Of a DNA stretch of 64,000 nt, positions 41,220 through 51,059 are shown one piece after another. Under the pieces are notes generated by a model that was not told where the DNA came from, ran no database searches, and saw only the letters and a list, made by a program, of their open reading frames with translations. Source of the DNA: JAWAAW01 sp964353335 (GTDB lineage: Archaea > Nanobdellota > Nanobdellia > Woesearchaeales > ARS49). The DNA lies in assembly GCA_964353335.1 (NCBI GenBank), contig CAYGVI010000001.1:62001-126000 (forward strand), in the 5' to 3' direction. The position numbers and the translations under genes are program-made. Position 1 is the first letter of the stretch; each line of letters starts with the position of its first letter.

Positions 41220-44200
41220 TTACCAGTCAAAGAACTCGACCAGCACCCAGTACAGGACGACTCCGAACAAAACTACAAGGAGTGTCACGAACCATCCGCT
41301 GACCTTTGTTTCGCCAGTGTCTGCTGTCACACTGCCTGTTATTCCCTTCATTGAGCTCCACAGGCGCTTGAAGAATCCATCCTTGACTTCTGCCTTGACT
41401 TCAACTTCCTGCTGGGTCGGCTCTACAACAGGCTCTGGCTGCACCACAGGCGCGACAGGCTGCTGCACAGGCTTCTTTGGAGTTGTGGCATTCCACGTCT
41501 GCAGTCCTGCAGGTATTGTAAGTGTGTTAAAGCCTGGGGCAAACTCATGTGTCGGCGAGAGTGTGAACTCTGCGCGTGAAACATAGTTCTTGCTGAATAT
41601 GACTGAAAGGTCATAGTACTGGTCTGTGTTAAGGTTGTACTTGCGCGCTTCATTTACCTTGAGCTTGTTCTGTGTTCCTGTAACAGTGAAATTTGCATGG
41701 TCGCGCGCAATCTGGATGTTCTCAAGCGGGTAAATTACGCTGTTGTACTCGATAAGCAGGCTGTCAAGCCTTCCAAGTGTCATGACGCGTGTCTTGCCTT
41801 GTGTGAGGTTGTAGTAATACACTCTTCCAATTCCGCCACCGCCTCCACCGCCGCCGCCTCCGCCGCCACCGCCGCCTCCGCCGCCACCGCCTCCACCGCC
41901 TCCTGCGGCATTAACAGTGATGGTTCCAGACACCCTGTTGGACATTCCAAAGGAGTCTGTTGCTGTGAGGTTGAACGGATAGCTTCCGTCAGCTGCATAT
42001 GTCTTTGAAACAGTTGAGTTTGTTGAGGTTGTGCCGTCGCTAAACTGCCACAGGAGGGTAAATGAGTCATTCAAAGGCCCTGGCACGTTCGGGTCAGAGC
42101 TTGTTGAAGTGAACGCAACGCTTCCGCCTGTGTTTATTGATGCTCCCGGTGACAATGTGTATGATGCAACAGGAGGCAGTTCCATGTACTCTGTAAGGTT
42201 TGTGTTGTTGTTTGACAGGTTGTAAGTCACATTGCCTGCGCAGATTGTAACATTTCCAGTGACCAGCAGGTTGTTGTTAATGTTCACATTCGAACCGTTT
42301 ACGCAGTTCAGGTTGCTGTTGTTCACTGTTGCGTTTGTCAGGTTTGTGTTCCTAATCCTGCAGTCCATAAGAGTGCCGTTAAGTATGTTTGAGTTGTTCA
42401 GGACGCAGTCAAGCACAATTGAAACATCAACATTGCTCACATCAATTGTTGAGTCTGTTACATTTGAATAAGTGATATTGGAATCAATTGTGAAGCTGTT
42501 GTTGATATTGCTTCCGTTCAGGTTTGCAGGGTCAACAAAGCTGTTCACAAAGTAGCAGTCGCTTGCTATGATGTTCTTCACAGTTGAGTTTATCACGACG
42601 CAGTTTGACAGGATGCTGTTGTTAATCATTGAGTTGTTTCCCTGCACATTGTTCAGGTTGCTGTTGAAAATCCTGTCGTAGTAAAGCGTGCTGTCAACTA
42701 TGCTTGTTGTTGGCGTGATGTTAACCCACCTTACAACGCTCCAGTCAATCCATGCTGCGTCTATGTTTGAGTTTTCGATTATGTTTGAGACATTGTATGT
42801 TATTTCCGCATTTGTGCCTGCAGTGTCATTCTCGCAGGCAACATAAACTGTGTGCAGTCCCAATGGCTCAAGCCCTGTGACCAGTCCATTGTGGAACAGG
42901 AGTGCGCCATTGAATGTGTTGGTCATTGCGCTGTAACCGATGTCTGTCAAAGCCCACCTGCACGGAACATTCAGGTTTGTGCTAAAGTTCATGTTGACAT
43001 AGCTCGTGTTGAGGAATGTGCCGCTCGGAGGCTGGAAGTTGTACTTCTGTAAGTGGTCGCCGATGAATACAAAGTGTGTTTCGCTTGCCGCGCTGTAGTT
43101 TGCGCTGCCGCTGTAGTTGACCTCGATTGGGTAGATTCCCGGGTGGTCAAAGAACTGCAGGCTCTCAAGCGGAGCTGCACCTGATGCTACAAGGGTGCCG
43201 TTCACATAAAGCGAGATTGTTCCGGATGATGGCAATGAAAGCTGGCCTGTGATGTTTACCGTGCTGTTCTCAGGCACAGTCATGTCGCCGTCACTGCCGT
43301 TCAAAAGCAGGTTGACAATTGCAGGAGTTGGAATTACAGTGAGAATTGAAGTTACAGGCGCTGCTGCTGTGTAGTTCTGTGTTCCTGCTGCTGAGCAGGT
43401 GTAGTTGTAAACGCCGACAGCGAATGCTGCTGTTTCAGGGTTTGCAACAACAGTTCCGTTCCTTGCCAAAACAGGAGTGATCTGCGGTGTTGAAGCAGTG
43501 CAGGTTGCTGTTGTTGAAGTGCCGATTATTACATTTGTTGACGGAGTTACGCTGAGCGAAACTGTTGGAATTGCAGGAGTTACATTGTAGTCAAACACAG
43601 GCGACGCATTGACATTGTTCCTTGAGTCATTCGCAAACCACTTGTAAGTGTAGTTTCCTACTGCAAGCGGAGGAAGCGTTACTGTGAAAGTGTTTCCAGA
43701 CCTTGACGGAGTCACATTTGTGCCGTTAAACTCGAGCACTGAATTGTTCACGCCAATATTGTCTGCCCAGGTGCTTGAGAACACATAATTCTGAGTAGGT
43801 GAATAAACAACAGGCGATGCAGGTGTGGCGCCATAGCTCACTGGCGTTGGCGGAATAGTGTCAATTACTGTGAGGAAGTGCGTTTCTGTTGAGACTGTGT
43901 AATTCTCATTGCCGTCATAATATGCAGTGAAATTATACACGCCAACATGGTCCACCCAGATATTGTTCACCTCAGAGTAATACCCTGTCGCAGTTGGGAA
44001 AAATGAATCACAGTCTGTCATAATTCCAGGACCGCTCGAACATACAGTCAAAAGCAATCCAGGGGGTGAAAAAGTAAAAGTGAAATTAACCAAGTCGCCT
44101 GTGCCAACAGTGATGTTTCCATCAACGCCGTTTATTAAGAAATTAACGCTTGAGTTTGACACTGTAACGTCAACAAAGCGGGTGATGGATGACTGCGTAT

Positions 44201-45947
44201 AGTTCTGGTTTCCGCTGTAAACTGCTGTGAAGTTGTTAAGGCCTGCGTAAGACCTGTTAAAGTAAGTTGAAACATTCAAAGGTGAGCTGCTGTTTGCAAA
44301 CAATATTCCGTTCCTGTAAAGGTTTATTGGCTGTCCGACAGGCAGTCCGAGGAAGCTGTAAATTTCAATCGGCACTCCTGTGAACAATGAAATGTTTCCT
44401 GCTGTGCCGTTCAGGTTCATATAGATGTCAGACGGAGCCCTTAAGACGCTGAAGTTCTGGGTCAGGCTCCTGTTCATGTTGCTGTAAATGTCCCAGAAGT
44501 TCCAGTAATAAGTGTAATTGCCGCCTCCGATGTTTCCAATGTTTCCGCAGAAGAGCGTGCCTGTGGTGTTTGTCAGGTTTGTGAAAGTGACTCCCTGGAA
44601 TACCAGCGCAACGCTTCCAACACCGCTGATGTCTGTCAAATCAACGCAGAACTGGTAAGTTGCGTTCTCGTTGTACACTGACGGGTCAGTTGGCTCTGTG
44701 GTTGTCACAACGCGCGGAGCGTCAATGTCGGTTATTGTAAGGTTAAACAGACCTGAAACATCAAGCACAGGAACACCATTGTCTGTGACAGTGATATTCA
44801 CAGTTGAGTTGCTGACAGCCAGAGGAGTGAAATTAATCAATCCGGTTGCAGGGTTGATAACAAACAATGGGCTGTCATCAGTGTAAGTAAGTACATCGCC
44901 TGTGTCAACTTCGCTCGCATTCACGTCATAAGTGCACAAGTGCTCTGTGTGACACAATATGTTCTGCAATGCAGGCATGAAGAACGGCGCGTCATTGACA
45001 GGGCTCACAAATACGCTTGTAGTAATATTAGAGCTGTTCAGGCTGTCTGATACAATAATAGTAAGCGGGAAAACGCCAGTATAGTTGTTTCTTGAGGAAA
45101 TGTTCAGGATTGTTCCTGGCGATACAACAACAGTCACGTTTGGATTGCTTATGAACGAATACGTAAGAGCAGCTGGTCCGTCAATGTCAAAGAAGTAATT
45201 GCTCAGGTTGACAGAGTCATTGTAAGTGTCTTCAAGGAATGTGATTGAAGGGAAAGTTAAGTTGTTGAATGGCACGTCATTGACAGGCAGGACAGTTATG
45301 TTTACCAGCCTGTAATCAAACATTACGCCGTCAGTTATGCTGAGGTTCAGAACAGAAACACCTGATGCATTTGCCGCAGTAACATTGCAGTCAAGCTGGC
45401 GCTCTGCATCAATCAAGCAAAGCACAAGAGTTGCATTTGTCTGGTTCTCTATAGTATATACAAGGTTTTCAGGCAATGTCTGGTTGTCCCTCGCATAAGC
45501 AGTAAGGTTTGTCAGGTTGTTGTTGAATCCAGAGTCCTCAAGAACATTGAAGTTCAAAGGCAAACCGACCCACTTTGGAGGCGTGTTCGGGCCATTGAAT
45601 GTTACATTGAAACTGTTTGTTGATACTGTGCTTCCGCCAAGGTCCTGAGTTGTTGCGTAATAAGAATGGTTTGCAGGATTTACATACGTGAATGTTTCTG
45701 CAGCAGAGCAAACAGGAGTGCCCAGGCAGTTTTCAGTGTGCATAAGCGCGCCGTCCTCGTAGATTTTTATCTCGACAATTCCTGCATTGTCAAGCACGTC
45801 AACAGCGACAGCAGTGAGAACCACTGTGCTTTCAACATTTGTGCTTGGGCTTGCAGTCAAGGAGAATGACGGCTCGACATCAATTGCAAAAGCGCCAGCT
45901 ACCTGGAACAATGCCAATGCCAAAAGTATCATTAACAGCTTTTTCAT
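41220..45947 (-). CDS. Giant cell-surface protein with glycine run
   Basis: This 1575-residue protein has a signal peptide (KKLLMILLALALFQVAGAFA), many Ig/cadherin-like repeats to about residue 1050 (FNVLEDSGFNNNLTNLT and similar), a polar beta-helix-like stretch rich in Asn/Ser/Thr (about 1110-1270, NNSILSNCVVINSTVKN), a PKD domain (WQFSDGTTSTNSTVSKTYAA), 24 consecutive Gly, and a C-terminal membrane anchor (FVTLLVVLFGVVLYWVLV). Many NxS/T sequons suggest N-glycosylation. It is probably an S-layer or adhesin-like protein. It starts 4 nt after the beta-barrel-like gene and is co-transcribed with it. Confidence 0.88.
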   Translation of the reverse strand: MKKLLMILLALALFQVAGAFAIDVEPSFSLTASPSTNVESTVVLTAVAVDVLDNAGIVEIKIYEDGALMHTENCLGTPVCSAAETFTYVNPANHSYYATTQDLGGSTVSTNSFNVTFNGPNTPPKWVGLPLNFNVLEDSGFNNNLTNLTAYARDNQTLPENLVYTIENQTNATLVLCLIDAERQLDCNVTAANASGVSVLNLSITDGVMFDYRLVNITVLPVNDVPFNNLTFPSITFLEDTYNDSVNLSNYFFDIDGPAALTYSFISNPNVTVVVSPGTILNISSRNNYTGVFPLTIIVSDSLNSSNITTSVFVSPVNDAPFFMPALQNILCHTEHLCTYDVNASEVDTGDVLTYTDDSPLFVINPATGLINFTPLAVSNSTVNITVTDNGVPVLDVSGLFNLTITDIDAPRVVTTTEPTDPSVYNENATYQFCVDLTDISGVGSVALVFQGVTFTNLTNTTGTLFCGNIGNIGGGNYTYYWNFWDIYSNMNRSLTQNFSVLRAPSDIYMNLNGTAGNISLFTGVPIEIYSFLGLPVGQPINLYRNGILFANSSSPLNVSTYFNRSYAGLNNFTAVYSGNQNYTQSSITRFVDVTVSNSSVNFLINGVDGNITVGTGDLVNFTFTFSPPGLLLTVCSSGPGIMTDCDSFFPTATGYYSEVNNIWVDHVGVYNFTAYYDGNENYTVSTETHFLTVIDTIPPTPVSYGATPASPVVYSPTQNYVFSSTWADNIGVNNSVLEFNGTNVTPSRSGNTFTVTLPPLAVGNYTYKWFANDSRNNVNASPVFDYNVTPAIPTVSLSVTPSTNVIIGTSTTATCTASTPQITPVLARNGTVVANPETAAFAVGVYNYTCSAAGTQNYTAAAPVTSILTVIPTPAIVNLLLNGSDGDMTVPENSTVNITGQLSLPSSGTISLYVNGTLVASGAAPLESLQFFDHPGIYPIEVNYSGSANYSAASETHFVFIGDHLQKYNFQPPSGTFLNTSYVNMNFSTNLNVPCRWALTDIGYSAMTNTFNGALLFHNGLVTGLEPLGLHTVYVACENDTAGTNAEITYNVSNIIENSNIDAAWIDWSVVRWVNITPTTSIVDSTLYYDRIFNSNLNNVQGNNSMINNSILSNCVVINSTVKNIIASDCYFVNSFVDPANLNGSNINNSFTIDSNITYSNVTDSTIDVSNVDVSIVLDCVLNNSNILNGTLMDCRIRNTNLTNATVNNSNLNCVNGSNVNINNNLLVTGNVTICAGNVTYNLSNNNTNLTEYMELPPVASYTLSPGASINTGGSVAFTSTSSDPNVPGPLNDSFTLLWQFSDGTTSTNSTVSKTYAADGSYPFNLTATDSFGMSNRVSGTITVNAAGGGGGGGGGGGGGGGGGGGGGGGGIGRVYYYNLTQGKTRVMTLGRLDSLLIEYNSVIYPLENIQIARDHANFTVTGTQNKLKVNEARKYNLNTDQYYDLSVIFSKNYVSRAEFTLSPTHEFAPGFNTLTIPAGLQTWNATTPKKPVQQPVAPVVQPEPVVEPTQQEVEVKAEVKDGFFKRLWSSMKGITGSVTADTGETKVSGWFVTLLVVLFGVVLYWVLVEFFDW

Positions 45948-45950
45948 TTT

Positions 45951-48263
45951 TTAAAACGGCCAATCCAGCCCGAATGTGACTGCAGGCGCCTTGCCGTGCT
46001 TTGCACCTTCAACTTCAACCTGGCCCCCTCCAACTCTTGCGCGGGCTCCCCCAGGCAGGATAGCCTCAAGTCCGCCGCCAATGTATGATTCCTGTCCGTT
46101 TGCATCACGGTGGAAGTATGGTGCGAGTGTGAAATACCTGTTCTTGTCCGCAGGGTCCTGCCAAACTGGGATTGAGAGTATAACATCTGCCATCCAGTCC
46201 CACTGCTGCCTGTCCTTGCCCAAATCCTCTGGCGCATAAGACTCATTCCTGCGCGCTCCGCCAAACAGCATAAGGCGCAGGTTGTTATCTGCAGACAGCC
46301 CCCTTCTGAAGTCATTCATCATCTGGGTTAGATAAACTTGTCGCTCCTCTGGGCCAAGGTGCTTGAGCAAATCAAGCTGTTCCCATGCGCGTGAATTGTA
46401 ATAGTCCATTACCTGTGTGACCGCCGGACCCTTGCCAATAACCAGGCCAAGGCCTCCTGCCGGGTCTGTAAGGCGCCAGAGGCTTCCAAAGCCTGTTACT
46501 GACTGGCCTTCAACTTCGCCAAGGTCAACTGCACCGTTCAAATACCAGTGCAATGGGTCAAACTTGCAGTGCTTTTCAGAATCGTCAGTAAGCCTCTTTC
46601 CAACTCCTGCAGAGACGCCAAACTCATCCTTGCCCCCTTTCAGGCTTCCGTAAACAAGTCCTGAGTAAACATCCCATTTTCTCGGGTCTGAGTCGTCCAT
46701 TGAAACTTCAGTGCGTTCGACACCGCCAATCACTCCTGCGCTGACATTGCCTTCCTTATAATCAAAGCCTGCCTGCATTCCGCGGGCGTTTATTTCTGAC
46801 TTTATCGTATCATTGATTGTGTAAGCGTGGTCGCCTGCAGGGTCAGCAGTGTTGTCAACAGTCACATCAGTGTTCACGTCGACAGAAATATCCTCAAGAT
46901 CCTGGTAAAGCGTGAGCTTTGGAGTGAACTTGCCGAGCTTTGCCTTTGCAGTAAATGCAGTGTATGTTTTCTCGTTCGTTTCATCAACATTTGTGTCTGT
47001 GGTGATTATGAATGGAGGGCTTACTGTCCTGTCACTGTCTGTAGGATGGTCGCGCTTTGCAGTGCTCGTGCTGTAAGTGACCCCTGCCTCAACAAAGAAT
47101 ATTTTTCCTGTGAGGTTTCCGCCAAACCCGCTCTCTGAAATCTTGTCATTGCCGTCAACTTCAGGCACGCGCACCTTGTTTGCGTGCCACTGCAGGAGCG
47201 CATCAAGGTGTGGTGTCTCTACTGTGACATATTCCTTGCGCTGCTGTGTTGACTGGTTGCTTGCGACAAAAGTATCATTAGTAACCCTGTAAATTCCTGG
47301 AACTGAAGGAGCTGGAGCTGCTGCCGGTGGCTGTGCAGGAGTTTGCTGTCCTGGCTGTGCTGCAGGTGCTGCAGGCGGTTGCGCAACCACATCAGGCTTC
47401 GGCACAATGCCCTCATAAGGACCAGCACTGTATTTTCTTAGCGCAGCATCATATCTGTCTGCATCATCCTTTGCCAATCCTGTCAGGAATCCTGCCTCGC
47501 GGGCTTCCTTCTCGTATTTGATGAACAGGTCACTGTCACCAATCAGGCTGAGTGTCTTTGCTGCAATTTCCCGCCCTGTTGCGCGGGTATTTGTCAGTTG
47601 TGTTGCATACTTGTTAGAGGACTTGTCTGTATCCTCAGCAATCCTGTAAAGCTTGTGCGCATCAATAACCGCATCAAGAGCGCTGACTGAGTACTTCTCC
47701 TTTATTCCTTGCTTGCTCAATTGTGTGTATGAAGAATACGAAGCCTGTGCCTGCTCAGCATAATCCTCCTGTGTCTGCATTCCAGCGCAGGCTGCGAGAG
47801 TCAATGTGGCGCCGGCAGCGAGATTCCTAATCCCTTTGCGCATTCTTTGGTAGAGAGTTGGCGCCTGGATTTCCGGCTTTGGAGCAGCAGGCTGTTCGAC
47901 CAGCTTAAGCTGCGGCTTGTAAGAATTTATCCTGCCCTCGAGCTCGCGGATTGCAGGAAGATATTTTGAGTTTTTGCCGAGTGATTGTGTGCATATATCA
48001 TTGCGAACTGCACTGTTCATCTCGTGCATTGCATTGATGACAACACGCTTGTTTTGCTCAGGCGCATCAGATGAAAAGTAATCATTGACCCACTGGTTCA
48101 TTCCGTTAATTCGCTTGTCAAGGGAGAATTTTTCAGAGCCCGCAAGCTTTGAATAATACTTCAGCGCATCCCTGCTTTTGCCATCAAGCGCGTCAATCGC
48201 ATAAGAAGTATAGATGTTTCTGACCTGTTTGCCAAGCGCCCCAGATTTATCGCTGTAACCCAC
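45951..48263 (-). CDS. Putative beta-barrel envelope protein
   Basis: This 770-residue protein has three parts. Residues 1-145 are helical. About residues 146-163 (GIRNLAAGATLTLAACAG) are a hydrophobic segment with a lipobox-like LAAC. A Pro/Ala/Gln linker near 300-330 leads to a C-terminal half of alternating strands (MQAGFDYKEGNVSAGVIGGV, SYIGGGLEAILPGGARARVG) ending FGLDWPF, the terminal-Phe pattern of outer-membrane barrels. The start is GTG with GAGGGG before it, and a TATA box lies at 48299-48312. Barrel proteins are not expected in archaea, so this is inference from pattern. Confidence 0.65.
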   Translation of the reverse strand: MGYSDKSGALGKQVRNIYTSYAIDALDGKSRDALKYYSKLAGSEKFSLDKRINGMNQWVNDYFSSDAPEQNKRVVINAMHEMNSAVRNDICTQSLGKNSKYLPAIRELEGRINSYKPQLKLVEQPAAPKPEIQAPTLYQRMRKGIRNLAAGATLTLAACAGMQTQEDYAEQAQASYSSYTQLSKQGIKEKYSVSALDAVIDAHKLYRIAEDTDKSSNKYATQLTNTRATGREIAAKTLSLIGDSDLFIKYEKEAREAGFLTGLAKDDADRYDAALRKYSAGPYEGIVPKPDVVAQPPAAPAAQPGQQTPAQPPAAAPAPSVPGIYRVTNDTFVASNQSTQQRKEYVTVETPHLDALLQWHANKVRVPEVDGNDKISESGFGGNLTGKIFFVEAGVTYSTSTAKRDHPTDSDRTVSPPFIITTDTNVDETNEKTYTAFTAKAKLGKFTPKLTLYQDLEDISVDVNTDVTVDNTADPAGDHAYTINDTIKSEINARGMQAGFDYKEGNVSAGVIGGVERTEVSMDDSDPRKWDVYSGLVYGSLKGGKDEFGVSAGVGKRLTDDSEKHCKFDPLHWYLNGAVDLGEVEGQSVTGFGSLWRLTDPAGGLGLVIGKGPAVTQVMDYYNSRAWEQLDLLKHLGPEERQVYLTQMMNDFRRGLSADNNLRLMLFGGARRNESYAPEDLGKDRQQWDWMADVILSIPVWQDPADKNRYFTLAPYFHRDANGQESYIGGGLEAILPGGARARVGGGQVEVEGAKHGKAPAVTFGLDWPF

Positions 48264-48345
48264 TTTGACCCCTCTACCACCTCTTTCGAAGGCTCAGGTC
48301 TTTATAAAGTTTCGGGAAATGTTAGCACTTGTGAGGAACAACTAT

Positions 48346-48645
48346 TTAGTCATCATTCCAAGCCGGCTCGCTCTCGCCGCCCTGTGAGGTGTCTTCGTCA
48401 ACGCCCTCTTCCTCATCAACAACGCTGAACTCCTTCATTTCCTCTTCGTCAAAGAACTCATCCTTTTTCTTTGGAACTTCCTCTTCCAACAGCTCCTTCT
48501 CAGGTATCAGTGGAAGTATGTCCTGCATCTTCAGCTCCTTTGGCTGGACTGCCTTTTTCTCAATAGAACGCTTTGCGGTGTTCTTGTACACGGCCTGCTT
48601 TTTCACTTTGGGCTTTGCCTTACGTGCTGCCTTTTTCTTGGCCAT
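48346..48645 (-). CDS. Charged 99-residue protein
   Basis: The first third is Lys-rich (AKKKAARKAKPKVKKQAVYK), the middle has one helix (KMQDILPLIPEKELLEEE) and the rest is very acidic (DEEEGVDEDTSQGGESEPAW). It follows eL15 by 11 nt and is probably co-transcribed with it. A nucleic-acid or ribosome-associated role would fit the composition but is not shown. Confidence 0.65.
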   Translation of the reverse strand: MAKKKAARKAKPKVKKQAVYKNTAKRSIEKKAVQPKELKMQDILPLIPEKELLEEEVPKKKDEFFDEEEMKEFSVVDEEEGVDEDTSQGGESEPAWNDD

Positions 48646-48656
48646 AGGTTATCCCC

Positions 48657-49223
48657 TCAGTAGTTTGCGACCTTGCTTGGGCGCAGGCGCTCTGCGCCTT
48701 TGCCTTTGTGCCTCAGGCCGCGGATTTTTCTTCCGGCAGAGGTTTTGCCCCTGAATACCCTTCCGCGATGGACCGGATTTGCCATCCAGCTGATGCGCGA
48801 GTCTGCGCGAACCGCAGGGTGCGCGCGGTCCACAAGGATTACCTCATACCAGTAATGCTTGCTGTCATTTGCGACTTGGTAAGAGTTAAGAACTTCGCAA
48901 TTAGGGAAGTGCTTGTTCGCCCTTTCTTCGGCGATAAGCCGGTAATTCTTGGCGAGGATCATTGTAGTGCGGAAGTGCTTTGAGTGCCTTCCTCCGTCAA
49001 AGTCAGGGCGCTTGTGCCCGCCTGCAGAGACGCGCTGGCGGACTATCAATATTCCCTGCTTTGCGCGGTAGCCCAATGAGCGTGCGCGGTCAAGCCTTGT
49101 TGGATACTGAAGCCTGAGTGTTGCAGGCTCCCTTCTCCACGCGATAAGGTGCTGCCTGAAAGCGTCACCCATACGCTCGCGCGGCTTCTTCCACATCTCG
49201 CCAATGTAGTTGTATAACCCCAT
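48657..49223 (-). CDS. rpl15e: 50S ribosomal protein eL15 (L15e)
   Basis: This 188-residue protein is archaeal/eukaryotic eL15 of the large subunit. Family signatures are the start MGLYNYIGEMWKKP, RLDRARSLGYRAKQGILIVR, RVSAGGHKRPDFDGGRHSKH, YWYEVILVDRAHPAV and the GKTSAGRKIRGLRHKGKGAE tail. A TATA box (CTTTTTAAAGG, 49242-49255) precedes it. Length is normal. Confidence 0.97.
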   Translation of the reverse strand: MGLYNYIGEMWKKPRERMGDAFRQHLIAWRREPATLRLQYPTRLDRARSLGYRAKQGILIVRQRVSAGGHKRPDFDGGRHSKHFRTTMILAKNYRLIAEERANKHFPNCEVLNSYQVANDSKHYWYEVILVDRAHPAVRADSRISWMANPVHRGRVFRGKTSAGRKIRGLRHKGKGAERLRPSKVANY

Positions 49224-49334
49224 AACGTCGGGGGAGCAGTGACGCCTTTAAAAAGCTTTTGATGGCAGGGGTAATGCCAAACGCAACTTTATATGCAGCC
49301 GCCCACAAGTCATCTTTTTCAGGGGAGATGCAAA

Positions 49335-49958
49335 TTGAAAGAATTACAGGCGCCAACAAATGATGAGGAGATGGAAAAACTGAAAATCGCAGTAGAATTC
49401 ATTCCGCAAGAAGAGCGCTTCTGGGACGACATGATGAATCGCCGCGATGCAATATGCGCAAAAAAAGATTACAATGCCAGGCTTGCTTTTTTTCAGAAAG
49501 AGTTAGCCGCAATGCCTGAAGAGTTTAGACAGCGCATTGCAATAAAAAGAAGGCTGGAGTATGCAATAGGCCACAGTTACGAGGGTCTTGGCACTTTTGC
49601 AACTGAAGGCAGAGACCCAAAGGAAAGGTATCCGCACTTTGAAAGGGCAGTTGTATGGTACCAGACATCTGATGAGACTGCTGGATTTATTACAGATTAT
49701 GCACTAAGGCAGGCAGAATCCTGTTTCGGCGCTGCCCAGTTCAGGAGACAGTCAGGGCTTGATGATAGTGTAACCCAGTGGTTTGCAGAACGCGGCCACA
49801 TACTAATATCAACGCTCTTTGGTCAAGAAGTTCCAGTGATGTTTGGCGGCATGCCTGACTATCTCAAGCAATTAGCCAGCGAGACAATCAAGAACGTTGT
49901 GAACATACACGTTGTTACAAAAGCAGACCTAAAAGCATACCTCATCAAACAGAATTAA
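49335..49958 (+). CDS. 207-residue helical protein
   Basis: I place the start at TTG 49335, which has GGGGAG 7 nt upstream; an upstream in-frame ATG lies too close to the TATA box (AACTTTATATGC, 49282-49293). The protein is mainly helical and has the cadence of TPR-like repeats (YNARLAFFQKELAAMPEEFR, ALRQAESCFGAAQFRRQSG). No family is recognised. Confidence 0.68.
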   Translation: MKELQAPTNDEEMEKLKIAVEFIPQEERFWDDMMNRRDAICAKKDYNARLAFFQKELAAMPEEFRQRIAIKRRLEYAIGHSYEGLGTFATEGRDPKERYPHFERAVVWYQTSDETAGFITDYALRQAESCFGAAQFRRQSGLDDSVTQWFAERGHILISTLFGQEVPVMFGGMPDYLKQLASETIKNVVNIHVVTKADLKAYLIKQN

Positions 49959-50047
49959 TACTTATTTTTGATGCCTTTTCTCCAATACTGCTGAAAGAAA
50001 ACGTTTATATACCGTCTTGCACACTTTCCTCTCAAAAGGGGTGGCTG

Positions 50048-50980
50048 ATGGACAAGCAAAGAAAGCAGCTCATTGATTTTGCCCAGACAGCCAAAGGGCT
50101 TGATGACTCTGGAAAGCTCAAGCTGATTCTGTTCGCCGCAGGCGTAAAGCCAGCGACTTTTATCGCGCTGAAAATCAGCTCAAAAAACCTTGATGAAAAA
50201 GAGCATTTTGAAAGGCACCTGAAGAACTGCAGGATTCCATTCCTCGCAGGCAGCGCCCGTGCATATGAGGAGATTGTCGCGATAAAAGGAAACACTGTCA
50301 AATGGAAGATAATGGGAAGCTGGTATGGCTATGACCTTTTTGACGGCGACAAAAGCTTCAGGGAATTCCAGCAGTACATCGCGCTGGTCAGGAAGCTCAG
50401 GCACGCGCAGTCAGACAGGATTTCAGGAAAGCTGTATGACTATCCAAAATGCTGCATTGAGCACTACATAAAAGAGCACGACCTCAAGTTCCTCAGGAAG
50501 AGCTACACGCACTATTCCTATTACAAGCACTTGTATGACGTTGAAAGGGCATTCCCGCTTGTGATGCACACGCCTTGCTCAAGCAAATGCGCAGCGAGCA
50601 GGAAAATGAATGCAAAATATGCTGCTGCGCTGAAGAAATACGCGCCAAGGTTCTGGAAGTCTTTCTCATCTGTGAAAAAATGGGGCGCTGACGTGGTTGT
50701 GGACACTGAATCAGAACTTCTTCAGGACCTGGTGTATAATATACGAAGCACAGCGCCCGTGTTCCCTGTGAAAGATGGGCATGAATACAGCCTCATCACC
50801 CTCAAGCCGCTTGACAGCCACTATTATATACTGAGCCACCTGTCAAGGAAGAGCATTGAGCGGGGCACAATACTGCCCGCAAAGATAACGAAAAGGTTCA
50901 CTTATGCTGACGTGAAGCTCGGCAAGCCAAAGAAAGTCCTGAATAATTTGCATCATGAGCGGAAATTCATAGTTCCCTGA
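50048..50980 (+). CDS. DUF483-family protein
   Basis: This 310-residue protein matches archaeal DUF483. The diagnostic region is DYPKCCIEHYI with the later MHTPCSSKCAASRKMN, paired cysteines that probably bind a metal or cluster. The first 110 residues are an alpha/beta domain. GGGGTGGCTG precedes the ATG. The family's activity is unknown. Confidence 0.85.
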   Translation: MDKQRKQLIDFAQTAKGLDDSGKLKLILFAAGVKPATFIALKISSKNLDEKEHFERHLKNCRIPFLAGSARAYEEIVAIKGNTVKWKIMGSWYGYDLFDGDKSFREFQQYIALVRKLRHAQSDRISGKLYDYPKCCIEHYIKEHDLKFLRKSYTHYSYYKHLYDVERAFPLVMHTPCSSKCAASRKMNAKYAAALKKYAPRFWKSFSSVKKWGADVVVDTESELLQDLVYNIRSTAPVFPVKDGHEYSLITLKPLDSHYYILSHLSRKSIERGTILPAKITKRFTYADVKLGKPKKVLNNLHHERKFIVP

Positions 50981-51059
50981 TAATCATCACTTCTCTGTAA
51001 TTACTCTTGCGAAGTTTTATAAATCCTGCAGAGGTATAAAAGACCAAGGTGGTTTTTGG

